NCBI GenBank assembly: GCA_002307275.1 | Contig: DBTX01000032.1 | Location: 1 to 31,783, forward strand | Source of the DNA: Hungateiclostridiaceae bacterium UBA1305 | GTDB taxonomy: Bacteria; Bacillota; Clostridia; Acetivibrionales; DTU013 | Direction of reading: 5' to 3' | DNA length: 31,783 bases | Shown: piece after piece, positions 1-7,174 of the stretch | Position numbering within the stretch: position 1 is the stretch's first letter | Layout of the letters: the number at the start of each line of letters is the position of its first letter | Position numbers and translations under genes: made by a program | The notes under the pieces: generated by a model | Database searches by the model: none | Seen by the model: only the letters and a program-made list of their open reading frames with translations | What the model was told of the DNA's origin: nothing

Positions 1-268
1 TATGGCCCATGATCACTGTCTTCAGAACTTCGACCTCATCAAATTCAAAATGGTTCTGCTTCAGTACTGCAAGCCTCTTACCGCGCTCAATGGTTACATC
101 TCCGCTGTTGGCCTCCATTTCACCCGACAGAATCTTCAAAAAGGTGGACTTCCCGGAGCCGTTCGCGCCAATAAGGCCATAGCAATTGCCGGGAGTGAAT
201 TTGATATTGACATCTTCAAATAATATACGTTCCCCGAACCTCAGGGAAATTCCAGTGGTAGAAATCAT
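1..268 (-). CDS. ABC-F family ATPase, N-terminal part (YbiT-like)
   Basis: This is the first 89 codons of a leftward gene that runs off the left edge. The reverse strand reads MISTTGISLRFGERILFEDV, then a complete Walker A motif GANGSGKST at about residues 37-45, followed by FLKILSGEME. That opening, with no membrane segment, is typical of ABC-F proteins, which are soluble duplicated-ATPase proteins acting on the ribosome (translation factors or antibiotic-protection proteins) rather than transporters. The match is closest to the YbiT/EttA/Uup group as I remember it; the subgroup is inferred. The ATG at 268-266 is preceded by AAGGATG about 11 bases upstream. The second nucleotide-binding domain, linker and C terminus lie outside the window, so it cannot be told whether this is a housekeeping or a resistance ABC-F. 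Confidence 0.88.
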   Translation of the reverse strand, partial: MISTTGISLRFGERILFEDVNIKFTPGNCYGLIGANGSGKSTFLKILSGEMEANSGDVTIERGKRLAVLKQNHFEFDEVEVLKTVIMGH

Positions 269-334
269 AACCTGTTACATCCTTTATTCTATATTTATTT
301 ACTTTTTGCCTCGCAAAACTATTTTTGCCTCATT

Positions 335-363
335 ATTTTAACACAGAAAATGCGAATTGTCAC
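335..363 (-). promoter_or_regulatory. Promoter for the ABC-F gene
   Basis: On the reverse strand a -35 box GTGACA (363-358) and a -10 box TAAAAT (340-335) are separated by exactly 17 bp, one mismatch from consensus in each. It points toward the ABC-F start at 268 and would leave a leader of about 60 nt. Confidence 0.6.
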
Positions 364-444
364 AATGCCAGCAATAAATTGCTTGAGTTGCAAAAATAAA
401 TGAAAAGATTTCCCCAAAAAATAATAAAAATTTCCTAAAATTTA

Positions 445-473
445 TTGACAACTATATCGGACAACGATATAAT
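445..473 (+). promoter_or_regulatory. Sigma-A type promoter of the padR-DUF2812 operon with overlapping operator
   Basis: Perfect consensus boxes TTGACA (445-450) and TATAAT (468-473) are spaced by 17 bp. The spacer and -10 box carry an inverted repeat, TATATCG (453-459), 5 bp, CGATATA (465-471), so a bound repressor would block RNA polymerase. PadR proteins commonly autoregulate, so autorepression by the downstream gene is the natural inference. Confidence 0.8.
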
Positions 474-554
474 TGATACAGATATAACGAAAGACGATAT
501 AACGTAAGTGGGTATAACGACGCGCGAAGTAACGGCTAGCGATATAATAAAAAC
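465..554 (+). repeat. Six tandem 15-bp operator-like repeats upstream of padR
   Basis: Six units start at 465, 480, 495, 510, 525 and 540, an exact 15-bp period. The unit heads read CGATATAAT, AGATATAACG, CGATATAACG, GGGTATAACG, CGAAGTAACG and CGATATAAT, consensus CGATATAACG; the rest of each unit is not conserved. The array begins at the -10 box and ends about 55 bases before the PadR start codon. The first unit is also the right arm of the inverted repeat in the promoter. Confidence 0.8.
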
Positions 555-610
555 AGTATGACAATGTTAAAAAGCAGAAAGTAAAAAATAAAACCTACAG
601 GAGGTAGCAT

Positions 611-940
611 ATGTCGGATAATCAGGAGCGCAGTGCTCTCACAGAAGCTGTTTACTATATTCTGCTGGCTCTGCACAACCCAATGCATGGGTACGGGATC
701 ATGCAGTTCATCAGGGAAATCAGTAAAGAAAGGTTGAACCTGGGCGCAGGTACGCTGTACGGAGCACTCAATACGCTGATGGAAAAGGGATGGATACGGG
801 CTGTCGAGAATGAATGGGACAGCCGTAAAAAGGAATATGAGATTACGGAAAGAGGCAAGCAGGTCGTTCAGAATGAGCTGTTAAGACTGCAGGAACTACT
901 GGACAATGGAAGCAGGATCGTGAGGGAGGACAAGAAATGA
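611..940 (+). CDS. PadR family transcriptional regulator
   Basis: A 109-residue winged-helix regulator of the short PadR subfamily. The opening (LTEAVYYILLALHNPMHGYG), GAGTLYGALNTLMEKGWI recognition helix at about 45-62 and the wing ending KKEYEITERGKQVV are typical PadR features. The C-terminal dimerisation helix is short. The ATG follows AGGAGG with 6 bases of spacing. The stop overlaps the start of the next gene by 4 bp (ATGA), so the two are cotranscribed and translationally coupled. PadR next to DUF2812 is a recurrent two-gene module in Clostridia and Bacilli, usually responding to small toxic molecules or envelope stress, but the ligand here is unknown. The operator array just upstream suggests autoregulation. 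Confidence 0.92.
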   Translation: MSDNQERSALTEAVYYILLALHNPMHGYGIMQFIREISKERLNLGAGTLYGALNTLMEKGWIRAVENEWDSRKKEYEITERGKQVVQNELLRLQELLDNGSRIVREDKK

Positions 941-1485
941 AACATACAATTCATAAAGTGATGGTCAATTACGAGAAAGAGGAAAAATGGCTCAATGAGA
1001 TGGGTGCTATAGGAATGAACTTTATCCATTATACATGGTGCACTTATTTATTTGAAGAGGGGAAGCCCGGAGAGTATATCTACCGTATTGAATTGCTGAA
1101 GAACAATGCAAGGCATCCTGAAAGTGTTGCCTATATAAGATTCATGGAAGAACTGGGCATAGAATGTGTGTCAACCTGCTTAAGCTGGGTATATTTCAAA
1201 AAAAAGGCGGCCGATGGACCTTTTGATCTCTTTTCGGATTATGATTCCAAAATAGCACATTACAGTAGGGTTTCAAAATTTTCAGCAGTTGGATTTGTTA
1301 TAGTCGCTTTTTGGGGGGTGTATAATGTCATTCTTCCTTTTGTGTTACCTGGAAACGTAATAAGCTCACTCAATCTGATTCTTGGTATTATGGACCTGAT
1401 TCTTGCGGCTGCATTAGCTCCAACCTATTTTTCCTACCGCGGTAAAATGAAAAAATTGAAAGCAGACAGGCAGCTACGGGAATAG
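937..1485 (+). CDS. DUF2812 domain membrane protein
   Basis: A 182-residue protein recognised as DUF2812 from its N-terminal half, which starts KHTIHKVMVNYEKEEKWLNEM and contains YIYRIELL and an ISCLSWVYF-like stretch (here STCLSWVYFKKKA) near residue 85. Two hydrophobic segments follow (about 115-138 and 143-162), with a basic C-terminal tail, so a cytoplasmic domain anchored by two helices is predicted. Function is not established for the family; it almost always sits behind a PadR regulator, as here, with a 4-bp overlap. It may act as a sensor or accessory of the regulator, which is only inference. No transporter gene follows. Confidence 0.85.
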   Translation: MKHTIHKVMVNYEKEEKWLNEMGAIGMNFIHYTWCTYLFEEGKPGEYIYRIELLKNNARHPESVAYIRFMEELGIECVSTCLSWVYFKKKAADGPFDLFSDYDSKIAHYSRVSKFSAVGFVIVAFWGVYNVILPFVLPGNVISSLNLILGIMDLILAAALAPTYFSYRGKMKKLKADRQLRE

Positions 1486-1668
1486 AATGACTGGAAATCG
1501 TATGAACGTTTATGAAAATTGCAGAAAACAAGTATGATACGTTCACTTTAATGTCTGTTAGCCTGGAAATAAAAAGGACTTCGGAAGAAAAACGGCAATC
1601 GAAGTTTGACTAAAGGTTGTATTCATCAAGGGCGCATAGGGAGCAGAAACATATCAGTGGATAAATGA

Positions 1669-1699
1669 AGCCTGTCGGTTAACAACTGGCGGGCTTTTT
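1669..1699 (+). terminator. Intrinsic terminator
   Basis: A 12-bp stem, AGCCTGTCGGTT (1669-1680) with AACTGGCGGGCT (1684-1695), including a few G-U pairs, closes a 3-base loop and is followed directly by a T run to 1699. It ends the padR-DUF2812 transcript, or could act as an attenuator for the peptidase gene at 1815. Confidence 0.8.
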
Positions 1700-1710
1700 G
1701 CATATGATGT

Positions 1711-1765
1711 AAGAGGACACACCTCAACAGGAAGAGGTTCGAAGCAGCCTGAGGAATGTCCTCTT
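1711..1765 (+). promoter_or_regulatory. Structured leader upstream of the M15 peptidase gene
   Basis: A 9-bp perfect inverted repeat, AAGAGGACA (1711-1719) and TGTCCTCTT (1757-1765), encloses 37 bases that hold smaller complementary pieces (CCTCA with TGAGG; CCTC with GAGG). It lies between the terminator at 1669-1699 and the ribosome site of the next gene. No riboswitch class I know matches. Apart from this hairpin and the terminator, the 1486-1814 gap shows only a weak ACTTCG/CGAAGT inverted repeat near 1578-1604. Confidence 0.5.
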
Positions 1766-1814
1766 CTGACGCTAAGCAATTTGGAAGCATTTTAATGTAA
1801 AGGAAGGAACCATC

Positions 1815-2498
1815 ATGGCTAATGTTTATGTTTATAACAACAGAAATGATGCAATGGAATATTATACACTGGCTGAAAACGATGCAATGCCCTACAATAT
1901 CGGCAGAACGCTTACAGTAGGAGAGTTCAGAGGCAGCTCGCGCGCAGGTACGCTGTGGACTACAAGACGTGCCATGGAGGCATTCAATGTAACAAGGAAC
2001 GCCTGGGGCAGGCCTATTTCTGTAGGATTTGCGTTTAAACGGATATGGGAAGGCGGGCATGACCCGATGTCCGAACATTATGCCGGAGTAGCCTTTGATG
2101 CGGGTCAGAATCTTGACAGTGTAACGAGGGATCAACTCCGTAATACGGCAGCATCGACAGGCGCGTGGTCATATGTCGAACCGGCATACCTGACTCCGAC
2201 CTGGGTGCATATGGATGCACGCCAAACTCCTGCCGCCTGCCCGAATGGGGGATACCCGCTGGTGAGCAACGGCAGTGCAGGGGTTTACGTTCTTGTAGTG
2301 CAGGATGCTCTGAATGCACTGGGTTACACCGGGTCCGGACTGGATGGCTACTTTGGCAATGGAACGCGTAATGCCGTAATAAACTTCCAGCGTGCCCAAG
2401 GCCTGACAGCAGACGGCATCGCAGGCTGCAATACGCTTAACAGACTCACGAGTCTGGCTGCGGGCATTGGACAGACCCCAACCGTGGTTAAACCATAA
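1815..2498 (+). CDS. M15-like D-Ala-D-Ala carboxypeptidase/endolysin-type peptidase with PG-binding domain
   Basis: A 227-residue protein. Residues about 45-136 form a peptidase M15-type domain with the zinc ligand pattern H88 (SEHYAGVAFD), D95 and H132 (WVHMD), as in VanY-like carboxypeptidases and phage endolysins that cut peptidoglycan stem peptides. Residues about 150-212 are a PG_binding_1 domain (VLVVQDALNALGY ... GYFGNGTRNAVINFQ). No signal peptide is seen, so export would need lysis, a holin, a sporulation compartment or a non-classical route. The start has AAGGAAGG 8 or so bases upstream. It stands alone, with no holin or phage genes nearby. The exact substrate and the M15 subfamily are inferred. 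Confidence 0.8.
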   Translation: MANVYVYNNRNDAMEYYTLAENDAMPYNIGRTLTVGEFRGSSRAGTLWTTRRAMEAFNVTRNAWGRPISVGFAFKRIWEGGHDPMSEHYAGVAFDAGQNLDSVTRDQLRNTAASTGAWSYVEPAYLTPTWVHMDARQTPAACPNGGYPLVSNGSAGVYVLVVQDALNALGYTGSGLDGYFGNGTRNAVINFQRAQGLTADGIAGCNTLNRLTSLAAGIGQTPTVVKP

Positions 2499-2696
2499 TA
2501 ACGGGGCAGAAGATGTCCCAATTATTATGGCTTGCGGGTACTGATTAGGTTTTCAGGCGGTGAGCATATCTCCCGCCTTGGATGCATGGACGAGCAGTCT
2601 CGCTGAAACGCAGCAATAGCATAAAATGTTTCTACAACCGAAGCATTTTCTTTGAACCGAAGCGGTATAATCTGATTACGGGTCAGCCATAAGAGA
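2498..2696 (+). ncRNA. Structured RNA element A (homologue of element B at 11453)
   Basis: This intergenic stretch aligns with 11453-11633: shared blocks include ATAACG-GGC, AAGATGTCCC, GCGGGTAC-GATT-GGTTTTC, GAGC-TATCTCC, TGAAACGCAGCA, TTTCTACAA-CGAAG and ACCGA-GCG. Foldable helices are a closing stem CGGGGC (2502-2507) with GTCTCG (2597-2602), GTCCC with GGGTAC, a hairpin GGCGG...CCGCC, and AAAATG with CATTTT. Element A has an extra insert of about 20 bases near 2579-2600 and its own hairpin CCATAATAA (2493-2501) / TTATTATGG (2522-2530) overlapping the stop codon of the peptidase gene. The next gene is on the other strand, so A is not an obvious leader; it may be a stand-alone RNA or a remnant. 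Confidence 0.6.
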
Positions 2697-2747
2697 TGTC
2701 TTTATTGGCGAAACTGTTCCGATTCATAAGAAAAAGTAATAGTGCTC

Positions 2748-3260
2748 TCAAGCCTTGTTTACAATAAATGTAGGAGCAAATTTGGGAGACTTGCCCTTGA
2801 TCACATTATGGTAATATTCATAGGAAAGCGGGAACTCTTCTGTAAGTATTTTGGCCTCGACAGCCTCTACCAGGAAGATGGTATGCGTTCCTGCATCCAT
2901 TTTGTCAATTACCCTGCCTTCAAATACCGCAACCGTATTGTCAACCAGTAGCGGAACACCGGTGGCGCCGGTCATGAAACCGATGCCTTCGAGTTTGTTT
3001 ATGTTACGGCCTGATTTGAAACCGAAGTTTCCGATGAAATTAAAATCCGTCTCCTGCCTGAGTGCATTGACGCCGACACAACCTGTTTTCAGAATAATTT
3101 CGTGAGTCAGGCTTTCCTTATTAATGCCAAGAGTCATCTGCACTGGCTCCGCCGTGACCTGGCAGACGGCCGTTGCAATCATGCCATTCAGCTTATCTTC
3201 GAACTTCGTCGTGATGATATAAACTCCATATGTAATTTTAAAAAATGCATTCAGGTCCAT
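2748..3260 (-). CDS. Flavin reductase-like FMN-binding protein
   Basis: A 170-residue single-domain protein of the flavin reductase-like family (FMN-binding split barrel). It opens MDLNAFFKITYGVYIITTKF and continues NGMIATAVCQVTAEPVQMTL, with NKESLTHEII, a GNFGFKSGRNINK loop and DAGTHTIFLVEAVEAK, all hallmarks of the type that forms the N-terminal half of clostridial high-molecular-weight rubredoxins and diflavin oxygen- or NO-detoxifying partners. Here there is no rubredoxin domain, which fits a stand-alone reductase passing electrons from NAD(P)H through FMN. The ATG at 3260 has GGGAG 9 bases upstream. It is transcribed leftward, alone, diverging from the SprT-like gene. Confidence 0.88.
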   Translation of the reverse strand: MDLNAFFKITYGVYIITTKFEDKLNGMIATAVCQVTAEPVQMTLGINKESLTHEIILKTGCVGVNALRQETDFNFIGNFGFKSGRNINKLEGIGFMTGATGVPLLVDNTVAVFEGRVIDKMDAGTHTIFLVEAVEAKILTEEFPLSYEYYHNVIKGKSPKFAPTFIVNKA

Positions 3261-3480
3261 AATATATTACTCCCATTATGTAAATTTTTGTTTATTATTT
3301 CCATAACTATAAACTAATATTGTATTTACCCAAAAAAGTTTTGTTTAATCATACCAGACTATTTGTTTTTACTTCAATCCCGGCTCCTCTAAATTTCATT
3401 ATAACATTTACTATTTTCAAAAAAAGTACTAGAATCATTGCAGAGATATAAACCATTTCACTGGGGACGAGGTCTGCAAA

Positions 3481-4236
3481 ATGCTTGAAATGCTTACGGT
3501 AAAGCAAGCTGCAAAGGATATAGAGAACAATCGGACAAAGATAATCAATAGCCTTTCAATTACTTCATCTACTTTGAGAAACCCGCAGCTCAACTCTATT
3601 TCCACAGCTGACCTGACCCTGCTTTTTAAGCTCTATGATGAGGTTTTTCTTCAAAACTGGTTCAGGGATCATTTCAAGGGGAAGGTGAAGTTTTCCTTGT
3701 CCAGAAAGATGACGAAGAGTGCGGGAAAGACGATGTGTCCGAAAAACATTGGCCGGATCAGGCAGGAGGAGCTTGTGCTTGAAATCAGGCTGGGGGTCGA
3801 TTTTTTCCTCGATTACGGGCATCACTCTCAAAGCAATTCCGTATGCGGCATAAAGACAGGAAGCGGTCTGGAAGCTCTCCTGCTGGTTTTTGAGCATGAG
3901 CTTTGCCATGTGCTTGAATTCCTGCTGTTCAACAAATCCAGTTGTAAAGGCAAGCGGTTCAAGGCAATGGCGAACAATGCGTTCGGCCATACCGACAGCT
4001 ATCACAAGCTGCCCACCAACAGGCAAATCGCAACCAAAGTATTCGGCTTGAAATTGGGAGACACCGTAACATTTGATTTCAAAGAGAAAAAGCTGAAAGG
4101 CTTTCTTCACAATATTAATAAAAGGGCGACCGTGTTGGTGCCCGACAAAAAGGGGCCACTTGTGGACAAACATGGCACGAGGTATTCGAAATACTATGTG
4201 CCGTTGACGAGATTGCAGGCTGTCGGCGGAAAATAA
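3481..4236 (+). CDS. SprT-like zinc metallopeptidase
   Basis: A 251-residue protein. The zinc site is visible as HELCH (H139, E140, H143) inside LLVFEHELCHVLEFLLF, with a probable third ligand H170 in FGHTDSYH. The preceding region (LYDEVFLQNWFRDHFKGKVKFSLS, then LVLEIRLGVDFF) matches the SprT/Spartan fold, in which a basic N-terminal segment precedes the HExxH helix. Family members in eukaryotes cut DNA-protein crosslinks; bacterial functions are mostly unknown. The C-terminal part (about 190-247) looks like a small SH3-like beta module (GDTVTFDFKEKKLKGFLHNINKR) rather than a zinc ribbon. Ribosome site GAGG lies 8 bases before the ATG. No operon partner is visible. Confidence 0.8.
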   Translation: MLEMLTVKQAAKDIENNRTKIINSLSITSSTLRNPQLNSISTADLTLLFKLYDEVFLQNWFRDHFKGKVKFSLSRKMTKSAGKTMCPKNIGRIRQEELVLEIRLGVDFFLDYGHHSQSNSVCGIKTGSGLEALLLVFEHELCHVLEFLLFNKSSCKGKRFKAMANNAFGHTDSYHKLPTNRQIATKVFGLKLGDTVTFDFKEKKLKGFLHNINKRATVLVPDKKGPLVDKHGTRYSKYYVPLTRLQAVGGK

Positions 4237-4394
4237 TAGAAGCAGCAGGCCTCAGCCGAAAGATACTCTGCCAGTATTGCGCTTTTTATCCTGTTGAGTT
4301 TCCTGTCGCAAAAGTATCTGCTTGATTTGGTACCATCAGACTTCAGATTTTATCCAGTCCTGTTTCGGTCCTTTCCTGACGATAGCAATTCCTG

Positions 4395-5912
4395 CTACAC
4401 AAGTCTGCTGCCGAAATAGATAATCAGTCCAAGCACAATTACGTAGACAACGCAGAACTTCGCGGTGCTCTTCAGGATCTTGCCTTCGTAGCCTGCCAGT
4501 CCGGTTGCGGATGTGGCAACTGCAATACTCTGCGGTGAGATCATTTTCCCTGCCGTGGCGCCTGCCGTATTTGATGCCGCAAGCCAATAGGGATTTGCAC
4601 CGATGGAGGTGGCAACTTCCTTCTGAAGCGCGCCGAATAGTACGTTTGAAGAGGTATCACTGCCTGTGATGAAGGTGCCGAGCATTCCGATCATCGGAGA
4701 TACAAGAGGGAAAAATGAGCCGGTAGCTTTGACGAGCACTGTTGCAATGACGGTAATCATGCCGCTGTAGGACATGACCTTCGAAGCGGCAATGATAGAA
4801 AGCACGGTGATCGTAGAAGCAGTCATCTGTTTCAGCGTTGCAATGAAAACTCTAAAGATATCCCGTATTTTCGCACCCTGGACAAGGCCGCCAATGATAG
4901 CGGATATGAAAATCAATGTGCCGGGAGAACTCAGCCATTTGAAATTGAGATGGCCGGGATTTTGCCCAGTGTATACTGTAATACTTGTTTTGACATGTTC
5001 CAGAAGCTTGCTGAGAGCAGAGAACAGGGGGCTGGTGAGTATAATCAGCAGGAAGATCAGGATATAGGGCAGCCATGCGATTATTGCCTGTCTAATGCCA
5101 ATAGGTTTGGAAGCAGCGGCGCATTTATCCTTGTGAAAGATCCGGGCCCACAATATTGTTGCAGTCAGGCTGCAAAGACTGCCAAGGAGGGTTGGCATAG
5201 CCTCTCCCAAAAAGTATGCTGCCACCAGCTGTGGAATTACAAAAGCCAGTCCGGATACCAGGGTGATACCGATGACACCCTTAAGCCCCTTTATACTCTT
5301 TGAAGTTATAATTACCAGAATAAACGGCATCAAAAGGATGAACGGCGACAATTGCAGTGCGATAAACCAGCTCAGATGCTGCGTTTCCAGACCGGTAACC
5401 GCCGACAGTGTAGTCACTGCGATACCTGCAGCACCGAAAGCGGTCGGGACAGTGTTTGAAATAAGGCAGATCACAGCGGCGAAAATTGGGTCAAAGCCCA
5501 GTACAATAAGAATACTTGCCGGAATGGCAACCGAAGTTCCATACCCTGATATGGCTTCAAGAAATCCCCCGAAAGCCCAGGCAAGTACCAGTACCTGTAT
5601 TCGTCTGTCAGTGCTTATGTTTGATAGCATCTGTTTAATCAAGTCCATACTTTTGGTATGCACGGAAAGTTTATAAGTGAAAATAGCCGATATGATTACG
5701 ATCATGATCGGCCACAACCCGAGCAGCGCACCTTCAAGAGCGGCAGTAAGTGCATTGATGACCGGCATTTGCCAGATCACAAGCGCCAGAACAATCGTGA
5801 TTAAGAGCACGCTAAACGTTGCGATATGCGCCTTCAGCAGCGAAGCACCCATGGATATGACCAGCCAAAGTATAGGAACCAGAGCAAAAATAAACAGTAT
5901 GTAAATATTCAT
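4395..5912 (-). CDS. lctP: L-lactate permease family transporter
   Basis: A 505-residue polytopic membrane protein with roughly a dozen hydrophobic helices. The segment WAFGGFLEAISGYGTSVAIPA (about 113-133) and FGAAGIAVTTLSAVTGL (about 161-177), and near the C terminus GMLGTFITGSDTSSNVLFG and ASNTAGATAGKMISPQSIAV, are signature stretches of the LctP family, which exchanges or symports lactate (and glycolate) with protons. Length is slightly below the usual 530-560. The ATG at 5912 has AGGTG 7 bases upstream. No lactate dehydrogenase or Fe-S lactate oxidation genes are adjacent, so the direction of transport and substrate (L- or D-lactate, glycolate) stay open. Confidence 0.92.
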   Translation of the reverse strand: MNIYILFIFALVPILWLVISMGASLLKAHIATFSVLLITIVLALVIWQMPVINALTAALEGALLGLWPIMIVIISAIFTYKLSVHTKSMDLIKQMLSNISTDRRIQVLVLAWAFGGFLEAISGYGTSVAIPASILIVLGFDPIFAAVICLISNTVPTAFGAAGIAVTTLSAVTGLETQHLSWFIALQLSPFILLMPFILVIITSKSIKGLKGVIGITLVSGLAFVIPQLVAAYFLGEAMPTLLGSLCSLTATILWARIFHKDKCAAASKPIGIRQAIIAWLPYILIFLLIILTSPLFSALSKLLEHVKTSITVYTGQNPGHLNFKWLSSPGTLIFISAIIGGLVQGAKIRDIFRVFIATLKQMTASTITVLSIIAASKVMSYSGMITVIATVLVKATGSFFPLVSPMIGMLGTFITGSDTSSNVLFGALQKEVATSIGANPYWLAASNTAGATAGKMISPQSIAVATSATGLAGYEGKILKSTAKFCVVYVIVLGLIIYFGSRLV

Positions 5913-5981
5913 GATTCACCTCGTTTCATATTATACCACGAGGACTGCATTTTTGAAGGTTCTTTTTATCCTATCTGAATA

Positions 5982-6010
5982 TTGAAATTGCCGGGAAAAT
6001 AACATATAAT
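5982..6010 (+). promoter_or_regulatory. Promoter of the agmatinase-family gene
   Basis: TTGAAA (5982-5987) and TATAAT (6005-6010) with a 17-bp spacer, giving a transcript start near 6017 and a leader of about 50 nt to the ATG at 6068. Confidence 0.75.
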
Positions 6011-6067
6011 CGTTGTCATCGTTAACATGTATGATATTCAGGTTTGAGGATGTGGGAGGCTATTGCC

Positions 6068-6940
6068 ATGAATGAACTGATGCTGCCGCGTTTCATGAGC
6101 TGTGACGCACGCATGGAGGATGCAGAGATCGTCGTCTTCGGTGCAGGCTTTGATGGGACTGTGACGTACCGTCCAGGCTCACGCTTCGGGCCGCAGGCCA
6201 TGCGTTCTGAATTCTACGGTTTGGAAACCTATTCGCCGATGCTGGACAGGGATCTGACCGAAATAGCTGTGTGTGATGGCGGTGACCTGGAACTGCCCTT
6301 TGGCAATACCGGTTCGGCACTTGATATGATAAACCGGACTGTAACTGGAATAGTCGAAGCAGGAAAAAAACCATTCATGATTGGCGGGGAGCACCTGGTT
6401 ACATTACCTGCCTTCAAGGCTGTTCAACTGAAGTACCCGGATGTCTGCCTCCTGCATCTTGATGCACATACGGATTTGCGTGAGGATTACCTGGGGGAGC
6501 AGCTGTCCCATTCCAGCGTTGTACGCAGGATCTGGGAGATCGTAGGCGACGGCCGTATCTGGCAGCTTGGAATCAGAAGCGGATTGAAAGAGGAATTTGC
6601 CTGGGCAGGGGAAGGACATACCAGTCTGCGCCCGTTCGATCTCTCTGCTGCTGCTGAAGCGGTTAAGTCACTGAGCGGAAAGCGTGTCTATCTGACAATC
6701 GATCTGGATGTGCTTGATCCGTCCATTATGCCGGGTACCGGTACGCCCGAACCGGGAGGCGTTTCCTTCAATGAGCTTCAGAAAGCTCTTTGCAGCTTCG
6801 GCAGGCTGAACATAGTTGCGGCTGATGTAGTTGAGCTTGCACCCAGACTTGATAATTCAGGCATATCGACGGCCGTGGCCTGCAAGGTCATGCGCGAACT
6901 CCTGCTTTTAATGGGGAAACCCGTATTAAGAAATGACTAA
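6068..6940 (+). CDS. Agmatinase/arginase family ureohydrolase (SpeB-like)
   Basis: A 290-residue binuclear manganese ureohydrolase. Metal ligands are visible: GGEH (H109), DAHTD (132-136), and DLDVLDP near residue 215, with SHSS at the guanidino-binding loop and GTGTPEPGG after the last metal motif. The size and the FGAGFDGTVTYRPGSRFGP N-terminal loop suit agmatinase, which converts agmatine to putrescine and urea; arginase, guanidinobutyrase or formimidoylglutamase are possible alternatives. An upstream TTG at 6044 is open, but the ATG at 6068 has GGGAGG (6054-6059) 8 bases before it, so that start is chosen. No spermidine synthase or arginine decarboxylase gene is adjacent; the gene is monocistronic, closed by the hairpin at 7096. 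Confidence 0.85.
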   Translation: MNELMLPRFMSCDARMEDAEIVVFGAGFDGTVTYRPGSRFGPQAMRSEFYGLETYSPMLDRDLTEIAVCDGGDLELPFGNTGSALDMINRTVTGIVEAGKKPFMIGGEHLVTLPAFKAVQLKYPDVCLLHLDAHTDLREDYLGEQLSHSSVVRRIWEIVGDGRIWQLGIRSGLKEEFAWAGEGHTSLRPFDLSAAAEAVKSLSGKRVYLTIDLDVLDPSIMPGTGTPEPGGVSFNELQKALCSFGRLNIVAADVVELAPRLDNSGISTAVACKVMRELLLLMGKPVLRND

Positions 6941-7095
6941 AGGAGTTATTTGGAAGTTATATTTGAATGCTTAATGAATTTTATATGTCTGTCTTATGAT
7001 AACGTGTGTGTGAGCATCCTTTCACTCTCCTGAAGATCCTGTTGAATGTCATAAAGCTGTTGAAGCCTATCTGTTTTATCGTACTTATCATATCA

Positions 7096-7166
7096 AAAGG
7101 GGGATGGTTACTGGCTTGAATTTCATATGTTAAATTCAAGCCAGTAACCGTCCCCCTTTGTTTTTT
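7096..7166. terminator. Long bidirectional terminator hairpin
   Basis: A 28-bp almost perfect stem (arms 7096-7123 and 7132-7159, loop CATATGTT) followed on the plus strand by GTTTTTT. It lies between two convergent genes and could end both. The outer part, GGGGGATGG on one side and CCGTCCCCC on the other, belongs to the same GGGGACGGTT repeat type as 17485-17560. Confidence 0.85.
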
Positions 7167-7174
7167 ATGACTTT

